A DNA stretch of 64,000 nt from Flavobacterium hydrophilum (GTDB lineage: Bacteria > Bacteroidota > Bacteroidia > Flavobacteriales > Flavobacteriaceae): assembly GCF_003202405.1 (NCBI RefSeq), contig NZ_QJHL01000004.1, forward strand, positions 496,001 to 560,000. The letters run 5' to 3'. The notes below the pieces were generated by a model. That model had not been told where the DNA came from and searched no databases. It saw only the letters and a list, made by a program, of their open reading frames with translations. Below, in pieces: positions 1 to 7,403 of this stretch (the first letter of the stretch is position 1; the number at the start of each line of letters is the position of its first letter). Made by a program: the position numbers and the translations under genes.

Positions 1-65
1 CTGATGTTGAAGTTTCAGATAACACAAAAACCATAACAAAATCTAAAGAATGGTTACTCGAATAA
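1..65 (+). CDS. C-terminal end of a gene truncated by the window edge
   Basis: The third reading frame is open from the window edge and stops at TAA 63-65, giving about 20 residues ending in KEWLLE. Its stop lies 7 bp before the first attC-like inverted repeat, in the same gene-then-repeat arrangement seen for the next genes, so it is probably the tail of another cassette gene. Too little is visible to assign a function. Confidence 0.5.
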   Translation, partial: DVEVSDNTKTITKSKEWLLE

Positions 66-72
66 CAATAAA

Positions 73-207
73 CTGCCTACAACAAGGTATTGCCAAAAGC
101 GGGGCTGAATGGCTTCGATTGGAGATTTGTCTAAGGTGAAACATTTGTTCAACGGTTGAATTTTAGTGCTAAAAATACCCGGCTTCGGCAATACCCAACC
201 GTTAGCA
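73..207 (+). repeat. attC-like imperfect inverted repeat, element 1
   Basis: Left arm 86-104 (GGTATTGCCAAAAGCGGGG) pairs with right arm 178-195 (ending GGCTTCGGCAATACC), leaving a spacer of about 70 bp. The right end is the core GTTAGCA (201-207), 25 bp before the next gene's ATG. The layout (two arms, long spacer, GTT core at the 3' end, following a gene) resembles an integron attC site, but the core does not fit the GTTRRRY consensus exactly. Whether it is a recombination site is inference. Confidence 0.6.
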
Positions 208-231
208 GGGATAACCGCGACATCCCGACTA

Positions 232-594
232 ATGACAGACGAATTAAAAAAATATCTCCTTGAGCAATGCAGACAATGGATGTTGCCCGAAGAAATTAGG
301 GCATTGAGTCGTGGTGGACTGACTGAGCATGGAGAAAAAACGACAAGAGAAATTGCGGAAAAGGAGAAGAAAGAAACGTTGACAGATTTTAAAATTGAGC
401 GCATGTATGGGTTTAATGACCCAAAGACAAATGAACTGGTAAATTTGGGACACGAAAAAATGCTGTCGACAATTGCACAGCGCCTTCTTGAGCGACAAGG
501 CGACAGCATCGTAAATAAATGTACTAAGTGTAACAAGCTGACCCGAACTCCAAATGCAAAACAATGTAGACATTGCGGACACGACTGGCATTAG
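232..594 (+). CDS. Small zinc-ribbon protein, unknown function
   Basis: This 120-residue protein has a charged, probably helical N-terminal and central part and a C-terminal zinc ribbon made by C97-x2-C100 and C112-x2-C115, followed by GHDWH. Such ribbons bind one zinc and often mediate contacts with protein or nucleic acid; no enzyme motif is visible. The frame is open further upstream to a weaker start at 166, but ATG 232 is preferred because 166 lies inside the inverted repeat. There is no room for a promoter between the GTTAGCA core at 201 and the start, as expected for a cassette gene read from an upstream promoter. The usual downstream repeat arm is missing, replaced by REP repeats. Confidence 0.65.
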   Translation: MTDELKKYLLEQCRQWMLPEEIRALSRGGLTEHGEKTTREIAEKEKKETLTDFKIERMYGFNDPKTNELVNLGHEKMLSTIAQRLLERQGDSIVNKCTKCNKLTRTPNAKQCRHCGHDWH

Positions 595-601
595 ACGAAA
601 T

Positions 602-769
602 CCCGTCTGGTGCTCGTTTGCAACGAGTACCTACTTCCTTATTAACGAAAATAAAGCGTTTGCAACGCGGCTAATTAAGACAGACCCCGTCTGGTGCTCG
701 TTTGCAACGAGTACCTACTTCCTTATTAACGAAAATAAAGCGTTTGCAACGCGGCTAATTAAGACAGAC
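602..769 (+). repeat. Two tandem REP units (84-bp period)
   Basis: Two nearly identical copies (602-685 and 686-769) each contain a short palindrome, CTCGTTTGCAACGAG, and a second GTTTGCAACGCGG half about 45 bp further on. The same sequence recurs at 892-975 and, inverted, at 1617-1686, bracketing a REP-associated transposase. This is the typical REP layout for such transposases. Confidence 0.85.
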
Positions 770-891
770 TACCATAAAGGCTCAACCTCTACGTTGCAAA
801 ACATTGTATTATCCTGCTCGTAATTTCTATAGCTGCTATTTACATAATCTCTTTCATGAAAAACGATTTCTGACTCAACAGGATTATAATG
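769..891 (-). pseudogene. Duplicated 3' fragment of the REP-associated transposase
   Basis: About 120 bp here is nearly identical to 976-1098, the 3' end of the intact transposase, with a few substitutions (for example ATAAAGG against ATAACTG). It encodes only the last ~40 residues on the minus strand, so it cannot be functional. It looks like the product of tandem duplication of a unit made of one REP plus the transposase tail. Confidence 0.85.
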
Positions 892-975
892 CCCCTCTGG
901 TGCTCGTTTGCAACGAGTACCTACTTCCTTTATTAACGAAAATAAAGCGTTTGCAACGCGGCTTATTAAGACAGA
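892..975 (+). repeat. REP unit, third copy
   Basis: This copy matches those at 602-769, with an extra T in the CTTCCTTTATTAACG stretch and CTTATT instead of CTAATT near the end. It directly abuts the stop codon of the transposase at 976. Confidence 0.85.
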
Positions 976-1530
976 CTACCATAACTGCTCAACCTCTACG
1001 TTGCAAAACATTGTATTATCCTGCTCGTAATTTCTATAGCTGCTATTTACATAATCTCTTTCATGAAAAACGATTTCGGCCTCAACAGGATTATAATGTA
1101 TGTAGTTTACACGTTGTTCCATTTTTTCTAAATTGTCTAATATAACAGGATGAAAACCATCTTGCCATAATTTGTAATTCTTGGCTCTTCCTGTTTTCTG
1201 AGCTTCAAAACTAAATTTCCGTAATAGCCATTCACGTCTGCTTTCAGGATGCTCTTTTATGGCTTCTATTAATTTTTTGGAAGTATATTTTTTAAAATCA
1301 CGAACAACATTTTGCAGCTCCCCATCAAAAGCGGTAACAATTAAATGGATATGGCTGCTCATATATACATAAGCGTGTACAGTCAATGCTTTTTCTTTGA
1401 TACAATAATTTAGCGACTCATCTAAGATATTACAATAGATGGGTCGCACAAACAAATCTACCCAATCTACAATTGTAATGGTAATAAAAGTTGGAACAGT
1501 ACTATCAATAACTTTATATTTCTCAGACAT
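976..1530 (-). CDS. REP-associated tyrosine transposase (RAYT, Y1 family)
   Basis: This 184-residue protein is a single-domain Y1 (HUH-type) transposase. It shows the metal-binding HxH motif in SSHIHLIV and a candidate nucleophile tyrosine in the segment FKKYTSKKL, on a helix after the HxH strand. RAYTs cleave single-stranded REP hairpins and are thought to spread REP/BIME elements. The gene is full-length for the family and flanked by inverted REP copies (892-975 and 1617-1686), its presumed substrates. A decayed fragment of a related gene lies at 19610-19716, so the family has been active more than once in this chromosome. The start at 1530 is the only good ATG. Family assignment is firm; activity is unknown. 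Confidence 0.9.
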   Translation of the reverse strand: MSEKYKVIDSTVPTFITITIVDWVDLFVRPIYCNILDESLNYCIKEKALTVHAYVYMSSHIHLIVTAFDGELQNVVRDFKKYTSKKLIEAIKEHPESRREWLLRKFSFEAQKTGRAKNYKLWQDGFHPVILDNLEKMEQRVNYIHYNPVEAEIVFHERDYVNSSYRNYEQDNTMFCNVEVEQLW

Positions 1531-1616
1531 TTTTTTTCTCCAAATATATAATTTATAAGAAAATTACGAAATAAAAAAGCAGAAGTATTTGTTTTAAGAA
1601 TGCTTCTGTTTAGTGA

Positions 1617-1686
1617 TACGCGTTGCAAACGCTATGTTTTGTTTTCATAATTTAAGTAGGTACTCGTTGCAAACGAGCACCAGAGT
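1617..1686 (-). repeat. REP unit in inverted orientation
   Basis: Read on the minus strand this is the same element as at 602-685: GGTGCTCGTTTGCAACGAG near one end and GCGTTTGCAACGCG at the other. It closes the transposase unit on the upstream side and joins directly to the surviving half of an attC-like repeat at 1687. Confidence 0.85.
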
Positions 1687-1758
1687 GAATGATTTGGCAA
1701 ATCCGAATATTGATCTTAATTTAATCCCAAACCCGCTGGTAGTGCCAAGACGTTAGCC
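1687..1758 (+). repeat. attC-like element 2, right half only
   Basis: From about 1690 the sequence GGCAAATCCGAATA is shared with the right arm of element 3 (2563-2623), and similarity continues through CCAAAC and GCT to the end. It finishes in GTTAGCC (1752-1758). The left arm expected after the gene ending at 594 is absent; the REP/transposase block sits in its place. The last ten bases with their extension (1752-1761) are exactly complementary to 2479-2488, downstream of the next gene. Confidence 0.65.
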
Positions 1759-1774
1759 GTAATTATACAGAAAT

Positions 1775-2467
1775 ATGTTGCAAATTGAAGAATATAAAAT
1801 CGTAAGAGAATTTATAAAGCAGAAGTCTGTTTTATTAATGGACCACGAAAAGAAAAATCACGCAAAAGTTGGCATAGCAATAAATAATTATGAAATTATT
1901 GAGATTGGCGGAAAACGGTTTTATGTGATACCTACAAATATGTTTAAAGCGATAATTGAAAGAAATATTAGAATTGCTTGTATAAAATATCCAGAACGAT
2001 TTGGTACAGGTAATGCTAAAGATGTTATCAAAGCAATTTATGATTTAGAACCTTGGTTTAGTTTAGAAAGATTTATTGAAACTTTACAAACAGAACAATT
2101 TTGTTATGTTGTTGAAGTTATTGAAGGAAAACTTCAAGAAAAACTTTTAAGAATTGATTTATATCGTGATATTAAAGAAAATAAAAAAGGAGGATTTGAT
2201 TTTATTGGAGGAATATTTCATTGTTACAAACATTTTAGCTTTCAGGGCTTACCTCTTTCAACAAGTAAAGAAATTAACGATATAAAACATCCTAAAGAAT
2301 TAGTTTATAATATAATTAACGCATTCTTTTCAGGAGATGTAAAAGAAGTAGAAGAAAACACATTTGTTTCTGAAGTTAAAATAAATGATGATGAAAATTT
2401 GCGATTAGTTTTTTACTATGAAAAGAACACTGAAGTGTATTTTGTAAAAACTACTCATAAAGTTTAG
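1775..2467 (+). CDS. Hypothetical cassette protein, 230 residues
   Basis: I do not recognise the family. The protein is soluble, rich in Lys, Glu and Ile, with no signal peptide, membrane segment or clear catalytic motif. A distinctive stretch around residues 130-165 (DFIGGIFHCYKHFSFQGLPL) may be a conserved core. The ATG lies only 16 bp after the GTTAGCC core of the upstream repeat and the stop 13 bp before the matching CGGCTAAC (2481-2488), so the gene fills the space between two sites tightly, leaving no obvious promoter. The base composition is very AT-rich. It is probably a cargo gene of an integron-like cassette. Confidence 0.6.
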   Translation: MLQIEEYKIVREFIKQKSVLLMDHEKKNHAKVGIAINNYEIIEIGGKRFYVIPTNMFKAIIERNIRIACIKYPERFGTGNAKDVIKAIYDLEPWFSLERFIETLQTEQFCYVVEVIEGKLQEKLLRIDLYRDIKENKKGGFDFIGGIFHCYKHFSFQGLPLSTSKEINDIKHPKELVYNIINAFFSGDVKEVEENTFVSEVKINDDENLRLVFYYEKNTEVYFVKTTHKV

Positions 2468-2481
2468 TATTAAATAAATAC

Positions 2482-2623
2482 GGCTAACACACACAAGCGA
2501 TTTGGGGATTTGGCCAAATGGAAAAATTGGTTTGTATTTGGAAGATTAGGCAAGGAAGATTAGGCAAATCCGAATAATGAGCTTAATCTAGTTCCAAACT
2601 GCTTATAGCGCGGGAAAGTTACC
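2482..2623 (+). repeat. attC-like imperfect inverted repeat, element 3
   Basis: The left end GGCTAACA (2482-2489) is followed by AAGCGATTTGG and GGATTTGGCC. The right arm carries GGCAAATCC, CCAAACTGCTT and the terminal core GTTACC (2618-2623). The two arms pair in two blocks with bulges. A 14-bp tandem duplication (GGAAGATTAGGCAA, 2540-2567) lies in the spacer. The left core matches the core upstream of the preceding gene; the right core matches the core downstream of the following gene. Confidence 0.7.
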
Positions 2624-2659
2624 AGAAATGACAAGAAAATCATAAATTGATAAGCAAAA

Positions 2660-4030
2660 ATGAAACACGAAATAGGAATTGAAAAAGAATCGCCGTTTAA
2701 AAATTGTAAACTAAATCGTAAAATTTACGCTGAAGTATTAACTGAAGTTGTTATAAATAATAATCAAGGTTTTGTAATGTCTTTAAATAATAAATGGGGA
2801 ACAGGAAAAACTACATTTGTAAAAATGTGGCAATACCATTTAGAAAATCAAGACTTTCAAACAATCAATTTTAATGCTTGGGAAAATGATTTTGAAGATA
2901 ACGCCTTAACAGCTCTGTTAGGTGAATTAAAACCTATTGTAAAACCGCACACTGAATCTGTATTTAATAATGTTCTTGAAAAAGGATTAATTATTAGTAA
3001 ACATATCTTACCTATATTGGTAAAATCATTAATTGAAAAATACATCGATACTAAAAATTTAAAAGAAAGCTTAATTAATATAACTGATCAAGTAAAGGAT
3101 ATTTTTAAAAATGAAGTTGATGAATATTTACATAGAAAAGAAAGCATCATAGAATTTAAAACTTATTTGTCACAGTTTGTAGCAAATACAGTCAATGATG
3201 ACAAACCATTAGTCTTTATAATTGATGAACTTGATAGATGTCGCCCAAATTATGCTGTTTCACTTTTAGAACAAATAAAACATTTTTTCTCTGTTCCAAA
3301 TATTGTATTTGTTTTGTCAATTGATAAAGAACAATTAGAGTTTGCGATAAAAGGAGTTTATGGTAATGACAATATTGATTCGGAAGAATATCTCCGTAGA
3401 TTTATTGACATTGAATATTCTTTACCTGCGCCAGATGGTAAAACGTTTTCGGAATATTTATATCAATATTATAACTTTGCCGAGTTTTTTGAAGAAAAAC
3501 ACTCACAGATGATTGGTAACGATAAAGACACTTTTTTAAGAATATGCTATTATCTGTTTAATAATGAGTCTGTAACTCTTCGCCAACAAGAAAAAATATT
3601 TGCACACGTTTCAGCTGTATTGAAAACTTGTCGAGATAATCGACAATTATTCCCGTTGCTTTTTGTAACGCTTATATATTTAAAAGTTTTGCATCAAAAA
3701 TTTTATAATTCAATTAAAACTAAATCTTTATCAATTGATAACTTACAAGCAAATCTAACTAAAATTTTTACTTATAATAAAGATAGTTTACGTATAATAG
3801 TAGGTATTGAAGCAAATCTCATATTTTTTTACAATAATTTTCTTTCCCCAAATAATAATCTTTTTGAATATAATCAAACTAGTCATAAAGATGAACTAAT
3901 TATTAATTCTTATTATGATGCTAACCTATTACTCCAAAATCTTAATAGTTTAGAAAATAGTCATTATGATTTACAAGTTAATTCAATTGAAAAAATAATT
4001 GCAAGAATTGATTTAATTAGCCGAGATTAG
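2660..4030 (+). CDS. KAP-family P-loop NTPase
   Basis: This 456-residue protein has a Walker A motif in NKWGTGKTTF (about residues 42-51) and a Walker B motif in LVFIIDELDRCRP (about residues 185-197), with the NIVFVLSIDKEQL strand that follows in KAP NTPases. KAP proteins are STAND-related ATPases; many bacterial members lie on mobile elements and some belong to anti-phage systems. The usual KAP transmembrane insertion is not obvious here. The C-terminal half is helical, AT-rich and has no recognised domain. It stands alone between two attC-like elements with a 36-bp leader. A role in defence is inference from family and context only. Confidence 0.85.
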   Translation: MKHEIGIEKESPFKNCKLNRKIYAEVLTEVVINNNQGFVMSLNNKWGTGKTTFVKMWQYHLENQDFQTINFNAWENDFEDNALTALLGELKPIVKPHTESVFNNVLEKGLIISKHILPILVKSLIEKYIDTKNLKESLINITDQVKDIFKNEVDEYLHRKESIIEFKTYLSQFVANTVNDDKPLVFIIDELDRCRPNYAVSLLEQIKHFFSVPNIVFVLSIDKEQLEFAIKGVYGNDNIDSEEYLRRFIDIEYSLPAPDGKTFSEYLYQYYNFAEFFEEKHSQMIGNDKDTFLRICYYLFNNESVTLRQQEKIFAHVSAVLKTCRDNRQLFPLLFVTLIYLKVLHQKFYNSIKTKSLSIDNLQANLTKIFTYNKDSLRIIVGIEANLIFFYNNFLSPNNNLFEYNQTSHKDELIINSYYDANLLLQNLNSLENSHYDLQVNSIEKIIARIDLISRD

Positions 4031-4046
4031 TGCTAAAGCAACTTTA

Positions 4047-4170
4047 GGTAACACACGTTTGTGGCTATTGCGGAATTTAGTGGAATTATCGTTTTCAATT
4101 CGTATTTCCGTTCAGCCGAAAATACCCGTCTTCGAAGTCCGCAACAGCGACAAGTGCGGCAATGTTACTT
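4047..4170 (+). repeat. attC-like imperfect inverted repeat, element 4 (array end)
   Basis: The left arm 4057-4074 (GTTTGTGGCTATTGCGGA) pairs with the right arm 4138-4154 (TCCGCAACAGCGACAAG), which is strong complementarity with few mismatches. The left core GGTAAC (4047-4052) is complementary to GTTACC upstream of the KAP gene. The right core GTTACTT (4164-4170) overlaps the stop codon of the convergent photolyase gene. It may also act as a transcription terminator. Confidence 0.7.
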
Positions 4171-5457
4171 AATAATCCCCGCTTTATAAGTAGCAATAGC
4201 CCGATCTCTCGCAAAAGCATGATCAACCATCGGCTCATTATAGCCCAAATCGAATTCAGGAATCCATTTGCGGATGTAGATTCCTTTTTCGTCGAATTTC
4301 TTCAGTTGAATTTCCGGATTAAAAACCCTGAAATATGGTGCAGCATCACAGCCAGTTCCGGCAGCCCATTGCCAGTTGCCTACATTAGAGGCCAATTCAA
4401 AATCTAATAATTTTTCTGCAAAATACGCTTCTCCCCATTGCCAGTTAATCAGTAGATGTTTGCATAAAAAACTCGCCACCACCATACGCACACGATTGTG
4501 CATGTAACCGGTTTCATTGAGTTGTCTCATTCCTGCATCAACCATTGGATATCCGGTAGTCCCGGAACACCAGCGCTTGAAATCATCTTCATTATTACGC
4601 CATTGGATTCCATCATAAGCCGGCTTGAAATTATGATTGACACATTTCGGAAAGCTGAACAAAATCTGAATAAAAAATTCTCTCCAGATCAGTTCGCTTA
4701 AAAAAGTCTGGTTTTTACGATTCGCCCAGTTCACCAATTTTCGGATACTTACCGTTCCAAAACGCAAATGCGGAGACAAATAAGAAGTTCCATCCAAAGC
4801 AGGAAAATCCCGAATTTCCTTATAATTCCCAATCTGCGTTAAGTTATGAGGAAGTACTTTTATGGTATTTCTCTCAAAACCAATTTTGGACAATTCAGGA
4901 AATGGAAATTGTGTTTTTGCAAGATTGCTAAAGAATGGTTTTGTGTCATATTCAGGTGCTTGCCCGGAAAGATGATATTTCTCCAGCCATTTGTTTTTGT
5001 AGGGCGTGTAAATCGTGTACGGAAGTCCGTCCGCTTTTGTGATTTCTTTTTCTTCAAAAATTACATGATCTTTGAAAGAAAACGATTCGATATTATTTTG
5101 CTTTAATATTTTACTAATGGCCAGATCCCGTTTGATGGCATACGGTTCGTAATCTTTATTAAAAAAAACATTTTGAATGTCGAATTCGGCAATAAGCGAA
5201 TTCCATACTTCAAATGTTTTTCCTTTTTTGATTAAAAGTGAGGAATCAATTGTTTTAAGTTCCTTGTTTATTTTTTCAAGTGAATCATAAATAAAATTGA
5301 CTCTGGGATCCTCTTTAGGAAGATTGTCCAGAATATCCTCATCAAAAATGAAAAGCGGAATCACAGGAAAATCAGATTGCAAGGCGTGAAACAAACCTGT
5401 ATTGTCTTCTAAACGCAAATCACGTCGGAACCAGAAAAAGGAAATTTTTTGCTTCAT
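4165..5457 (-). CDS. phrB: Class I CPD-type deoxyribodipyrimidine photolyase
   Basis: The 430-residue protein repairs UV-induced pyrimidine dimers using FAD and blue light. The N-terminal antenna domain opens with FFWFRRDLRLEDN. The C-terminal FAD/DNA-binding half has the hallmark stretch GYMHNRVRMVVASFLCKH, then NVGNWQWAAGTGCDAAPYFR, carrying tryptophans of the electron-transfer chain. The length is slightly short but normal for bacterial class I enzymes. Its ATG overlaps the upstream gene's stop by one base (TAATG), so it is translationally coupled to the SRPBCC gene. The stop codon lies inside the terminal core of an attC-like repeat. Context with carotenoid genes and a B12-photoreceptor-like regulator suggests light-induced expression. 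Confidence 0.92.
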   Translation of the reverse strand: MKQKISFFWFRRDLRLEDNTGLFHALQSDFPVIPLFIFDEDILDNLPKEDPRVNFIYDSLEKINKELKTIDSSLLIKKGKTFEVWNSLIAEFDIQNVFFNKDYEPYAIKRDLAISKILKQNNIESFSFKDHVIFEEKEITKADGLPYTIYTPYKNKWLEKYHLSGQAPEYDTKPFFSNLAKTQFPFPELSKIGFERNTIKVLPHNLTQIGNYKEIRDFPALDGTSYLSPHLRFGTVSIRKLVNWANRKNQTFLSELIWREFFIQILFSFPKCVNHNFKPAYDGIQWRNNEDDFKRWCSGTTGYPMVDAGMRQLNETGYMHNRVRMVVASFLCKHLLINWQWGEAYFAEKLLDFELASNVGNWQWAAGTGCDAAPYFRVFNPEIQLKKFDEKGIYIRKWIPEFDLGYNEPMVDHAFARDRAIATYKAGIIK

Positions 5458-5924
5458 TATACTTTTGAATTGAACAATTCCTCGATTTTGGTACGACGAA
5501 AATCAAAGATGCCATTGATCTTTTTATTTACAACTAATTTATTCATAATTCGTCCCAGAAATCCAAAAGGGATGGCATAATGAACAATGTCTGTCATTTT
5601 TGTTCCGCCATTTTCTGCCGGCTCAAAAAAGTGTTTGTGGTGCCATAAAGCGTAAGGTCCAAAACGCTGTTCGTCTATGAAATATTGGTTTTCCTGAGAA
5701 ACGGTAATGATGGTTACCCAATTGATTTTAATTCCGAACAAAGGTTTCAAAGTGTAGGTTATAATTTGTCCGGGATACATGCGCTTTCCATCAAAATCCT
5801 GAATTTCGAAACTCATATCATTGGGTGTAATTGTCTGAAGGTTTTTTGGACTTGAAAAAAAGTCCCAGCATTCTTCAATAGTAGCGTTAAGATGTTGAAC
5901 GGTTTCTATTTTATATATTTTCAT
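5457..5924 (-). CDS. SRPBCC (START-like) family protein
   Basis: The 155-residue protein has the START/Bet v1 fold pattern: an N-terminal strand and helix (IEECWDFFSSPKNLQTITP), a central beta-sheet and a long C-terminal helix containing the RR..KIEELF end. Relatives are annotated as ligand-binding SRPBCC proteins, often loosely called cell-division inhibitors, and commonly sit beside photolyase genes in Bacteroidota. It shares one base with the photolyase start, so the two are one operon. The ligand is unknown. Confidence 0.8.
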   Translation of the reverse strand: MKIYKIETVQHLNATIEECWDFFSSPKNLQTITPNDMSFEIQDFDGKRMYPGQIITYTLKPLFGIKINWVTIITVSQENQYFIDEQRFGPYALWHHKHFFEPAENGGTKMTDIVHYAIPFGFLGRIMNKLVVNKKINGIFDFRRTKIEELFNSKV

Positions 5925-5959
5925 GAAATATTTATTGCGAATAGTTCTTGGTTACGTTT

Positions 5960-6090
5960 GCGTTAGGGATTACTTCACTGGCTAATAATTAATTCAAAGG
6001 AGTTCAGTGAACTTCGTTTGCAGTGGAGCTCTCCCGATTTTTTATCGGGAAGCGGGAACGGAAAGCCCGACCCTTGGGTAACGCCCAAAT
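5960..6090. repeat. Structured intergenic repeat with conserved-looking ends
   Basis: The intergenic block begins GCGTTAGGGATTAC and ends GGAAAGCCCGACCC...GGGTAACGCCCAAAT. Its ends are partly complementary (GCGTTA with TAACGC), and an internal hairpin CCCGATTTTTTATCGGG lies at 6034-6050. From memory, intergenic elements with these same ends recur in Flavobacterium genomes; that is recollection, not a search. It is more GC-rich than its surroundings and separates the crtZ end from the SRPBCC-photolyase pair. Confidence 0.5.
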
Positions 6091-6094
6091 CATT

Positions 6095-6535
6095 TTACAT
6101 TTTATAATACTTGAAAGGGACGAATAACATTCCGAAACATTCTCCGTGTTCTTTTCCTAAATGTTTGTGGTGAATTTTATGGGCTTTTCGAAGGCCGATA
6201 AGATATCTGTTTTTGGTGTTTTTGAACCATTTAAAACGCTGATGAATTAAAACGTCATGGATCATGAAATAACAAAAGCCATACGTTGTAATACCACAAG
6301 CGACAAAAAACAAATAATTGAAACCGCCCTGAACGCCAAAATAAAACAGCACAATACTCGGAATGGCGAAAATGACAAAAAAGATATCGTTGCGTTCAAA
6401 AGTATGTTCGTATTTTGGCTGGTGATGGTCTGCGTGAAAGTACCACATTAGCCCATGCATGATGTACTTGTGCGTAAGCCAGGTAACACATTCCATGAAC
6501 AGAAAGACACCTAAAAAGATTAGAAAAGAAATCAT
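6095..6535 (-). CDS. crtZ: Beta-carotene 3-hydroxylase (fatty acid hydroxylase superfamily)
   Basis: The 146-residue membrane di-iron enzyme has all four histidine clusters of the family in order: HKYIMH (HX4H), HADHH (HX2HH), HDVLIH (HX4H) and HKIHH (HX2HH). These bind the di-iron centre that hydroxylates the beta-ionone rings of beta-carotene to give zeaxanthin. There are about three to four hydrophobic segments. It is the last gene of the crtI-crtB-crtZ run, starting 25 bp after crtB stops. No lycopene cyclase is visible in the window, so that step must be encoded elsewhere. Confidence 0.92.
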   Translation of the reverse strand: MISFLIFLGVFLFMECVTWLTHKYIMHGLMWYFHADHHQPKYEHTFERNDIFFVIFAIPSIVLFYFGVQGGFNYLFFVACGITTYGFCYFMIHDVLIHQRFKWFKNTKNRYLIGLRKAHKIHHKHLGKEHGECFGMLFVPFKYYKM

Positions 6536-6560
6536 TTTACTTTATATTTTGAAATAAATT

Positions 6561-7400
6561 TTAGACTAATTTTAGTTTGTAGGTTACAAAAGATTGAGCC
6601 AGAAGCCCCGCTTTAGTGTAATTTGAAACCCGGATTCTTGCATTTCCAATTTCGGAGCAGGGTGTGTTTTTAAGCTTTTTTAATAGTTTTTTGTAATAGA
6701 CAAAAGCAGTGTAAACACCAAATTTTGCTTCGATAGGCAGTTTTACGATTCCCTGATACGCCACTCTGAAATCTTCTTCGATTTCGTTTATGATGGTGGT
6801 TTTTGTGTTTTCATCGAATGAATTCAAATCTACACCGGGAAAATAATTTCGGTTTAAAACCAAATTATCGTCCTTTAGATCCCGTAGGAAATTTACTTTC
6901 TGGAAAGCCGATCCTAAGCGCATGGCTTCAGTTTTTAGCTGTTCATATTTTTGATTATTGCCTTTTACAAAAACTTTAAGACACATTAAACCTACCACAT
7001 CTGCGGATCCGTAAATGTAATCTTCGTATTCGCCTTGTGTATTGTAAGTTGATTTGATCAGATCGAGTTTCATACTTTTTAAAAAAGCCTGAATTAAATC
7101 GTCTGTTATGTTGTATTGTTTTACCGTATGCTGAAAAGAATTAAGAATAGGGTTGAGACTAATTCCTAACTGCATTGCTTTGTAATATTCTTTTTCGAAA
7201 TCTTCGATAAGGTATTCCTTTTCGTAGTCATGAAAAGAATCGACGATTTCATCAGCAAAGCGTACAAAACCGTAAATGCTGTAAATAGCATCGCGAATAC
7301 TTGGTGCCAGCATGTGTACGGCAAGCGAAAAAGAGGTGCTGTAATTTTTGGTGACCAGCTTACTGCATTTGAAAGAAACGGTATCGAATAGTGATTTCAT
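6561..7400 (-). CDS. crtB: Phytoene synthase
   Basis: The 279-residue enzyme condenses two geranylgeranyl diphosphates to phytoene. Both aspartate-rich motifs are present: FADEIVD in the first third and LRDLKDD around residues 173-179, which bind Mg-diphosphate. The motif GSADVVGLMCL is the usual squalene/phytoene synthase signature region. The length is typical. It starts 3 bp after the crtI stop, so the two genes are co-transcribed and probably translationally coupled. Confidence 0.95.
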   Translation of the reverse strand: MKSLFDTVSFKCSKLVTKNYSTSFSLAVHMLAPSIRDAIYSIYGFVRFADEIVDSFHDYEKEYLIEDFEKEYYKAMQLGISLNPILNSFQHTVKQYNITDDLIQAFLKSMKLDLIKSTYNTQGEYEDYIYGSADVVGLMCLKVFVKGNNQKYEQLKTEAMRLGSAFQKVNFLRDLKDDNLVLNRNYFPGVDLNSFDENTKTTIINEIEEDFRVAYQGIVKLPIEAKFGVYTAFVYYKKLLKKLKNTPCSEIGNARIRVSNYTKAGLLAQSFVTYKLKLV

Positions 7401-7403
7401 TTT

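Noticed and set aside
554-1145. Open frames across the REP-rich segment
   Set aside because: They follow the 84-bp REP period and overlap the minus-strand transposase and its duplicated tail. Their translations repeat because the DNA repeats; no start site or domain supports them.
2540-2567. 14-bp tandem duplication inside attC-like element 3
   Set aside because: A simple local slippage duplication in the spacer; noted but not considered a separate element.
1-4170. Integrase, CRISPR array or phage genes near the cassette-like array
   Set aside because: No protein in the window carries tyrosine-recombinase motifs and no short regularly spaced direct repeats were seen. An integrase, if any, must lie outside the window.
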